Part shown: positions 63,588 to 64,000 of the stretch, piece after piece
Layout of the letters: each line of letters starts with the position of its first letter
Numbering within the stretch: position 1 is the first letter of the stretch
NCBI GenBank assembly: GCA_034440615.1
Contig: JAOTOM010004289.1
Span: 139,501 to 203,500, forward strand
Source: Ashinkailepas kermadecensis
Lineage: Eukaryota > Arthropoda > Thecostraca > Neolepadidae
Reading direction: 5' to 3'
Length of the DNA stretch: 64,000 nucleotides
Program-made: the position numbers and the translations under genes
Notes under the pieces: generated by a model
The model's database searches: none
Told to the model about the DNA's origin: nothing
The model's input: the letters and a program-made list of their open reading frames with translations, nothing else

Positions 63588-64000
63588 CTAGGTGAGGTTG
63601 TCAAGACAGGAGCGGTTAGGGAGAAAGCCTGATTGTATAGGAGAGATTAGTTTTTGTGTTTGAATAATGTAGAGGAGGCGTTTTTTGACAAGGCGTTCAA
63701 AGAGTTTGTGGAGACAGCTGGTTAGTGCGATAGGGCGGTAGGAGTCGCATAGGGTTCGGTCTGTGTTTTGTTTTGGGATAGGAATGAGCAGAGCGTGTAG
63801 CCAAGATTGTGGGTATGTATGTGTTGTCCATGCGGTGTTGTAGGTGTCCAGTAGTGTTTGTAGTGCTTGTGTTGGTAGGTGTTTGAAGAATGAATAGTGT
63901 ATGTTGTCTGGTCCTACGCTTGTGTTTCCTGTTAGTGTGATTGCTATTTGTAATTCTGTGAGTGTAAACCTAGTGTTGTAAAAGTGTGGCCGTGTGTGTC
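61548..64000 (-). mobile_element. I-like LINE C, 3' part, running off the window
   Basis: The 5' half of the element is beyond base 64000. A single ORF2 frame is open for 601 codons downstream of 63353 and continues upstream to an in-frame TAG at 63590-63588; RT homology continues past that to the window edge. The coding strand is strongly C/A-rich and G-poor, unlike LINE A and B. Its 3' end has an A-rich tail and no GGGCGC-type hairpin. Confidence 0.88.

Overview
This is animal (metazoan) nuclear DNA. Three exons of a membrane transporter are separated by large introns with GT-AG splice sites, and almost everything else is retrotransposons, DNA transposons, SINEs and minisatellites. The repeat mix (CR1-like and I/Nimb-like LINEs, Ty3/gypsy-like elements, hAT-type MITEs, tRNA-derived SINEs, abundant GC-rich minisatellites) suggests an invertebrate, possibly a crustacean or other arthropod, but nothing in the window fixes the species. 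No bacterial gene, CRISPR array, rRNA or free-standing tRNA gene was seen.

Host gene. The exons at 8346-8542, 15239-15402 and 50609-50810 (+) join with matching intron phases (2 then 1) into a stretch that looks like the middle of an SLC22 organic cation/anion/carnitine transporter: a membrane hairpin, the conserved V-P-E-S...W-L motif, the cytoplasmic loop and the start of the next helix. The introns are about 6.7 kb and 35.2 kb; the earlier and later exons lie outside the window.

Layout. 1-3450: CR1-like LINE with an SGNH-esterase ORF1 remnant, a mutated RT active site and an 8-bp tandem tail. 5120-6660: ~166-bp tandem monomers arranged head-to-head as a large inverted repeat. 7.7-16.2 kb: dense minisatellites around two exons, one hAT-like MITE, and a ~930-bp purine-rich tract. 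16.3 and 21.2 kb: two SINEs with perfect target-site duplications (16 and 13 bp), different tRNA-like heads but a common body and tail. 25.3 kb: a second MITE with a perfect 8-bp duplication. 26.9-40.1 kb: an I-like LINE broken by an old gypsy fragment (minus strand) and a young complete gypsy-like element (33285-38062; LTRs differ at one base; 5-bp duplication AAAGT). 42.4-46.95 kb: a DNA transposon with ~385-bp terminal inverted repeats and a multi-exon minus-strand transposase-like gene of unassigned type. 49.4 kb: CR1-superfamily 3' fragment. 51.1-58.9 kb: a second I-like LINE split inside its RT domain by a 5'-truncated L2/CR1-like LINE. 59-61 kb: minisatellites and microsatellites. 61.5-64 kb: a third I-like LINE, minus strand, running off the window.

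Most interesting observation. The 3' end of the I-like LINE at 58.8 kb, both SINEs, and a ~60-bp stray fragment at 18.7 kb share a two-tier 3' hairpin (outer 6-bp stem, 20-21-nt loop with an inner stem) followed by TAAA and a short repeat tail. The stem sequences differ but pairing is largely kept by paired changes. This suggests an active LINE/SINE partnership based on hairpin recognition, with different tRNA heads placed on one tail. The large-TIR transposon is the second candidate for an under-described system.
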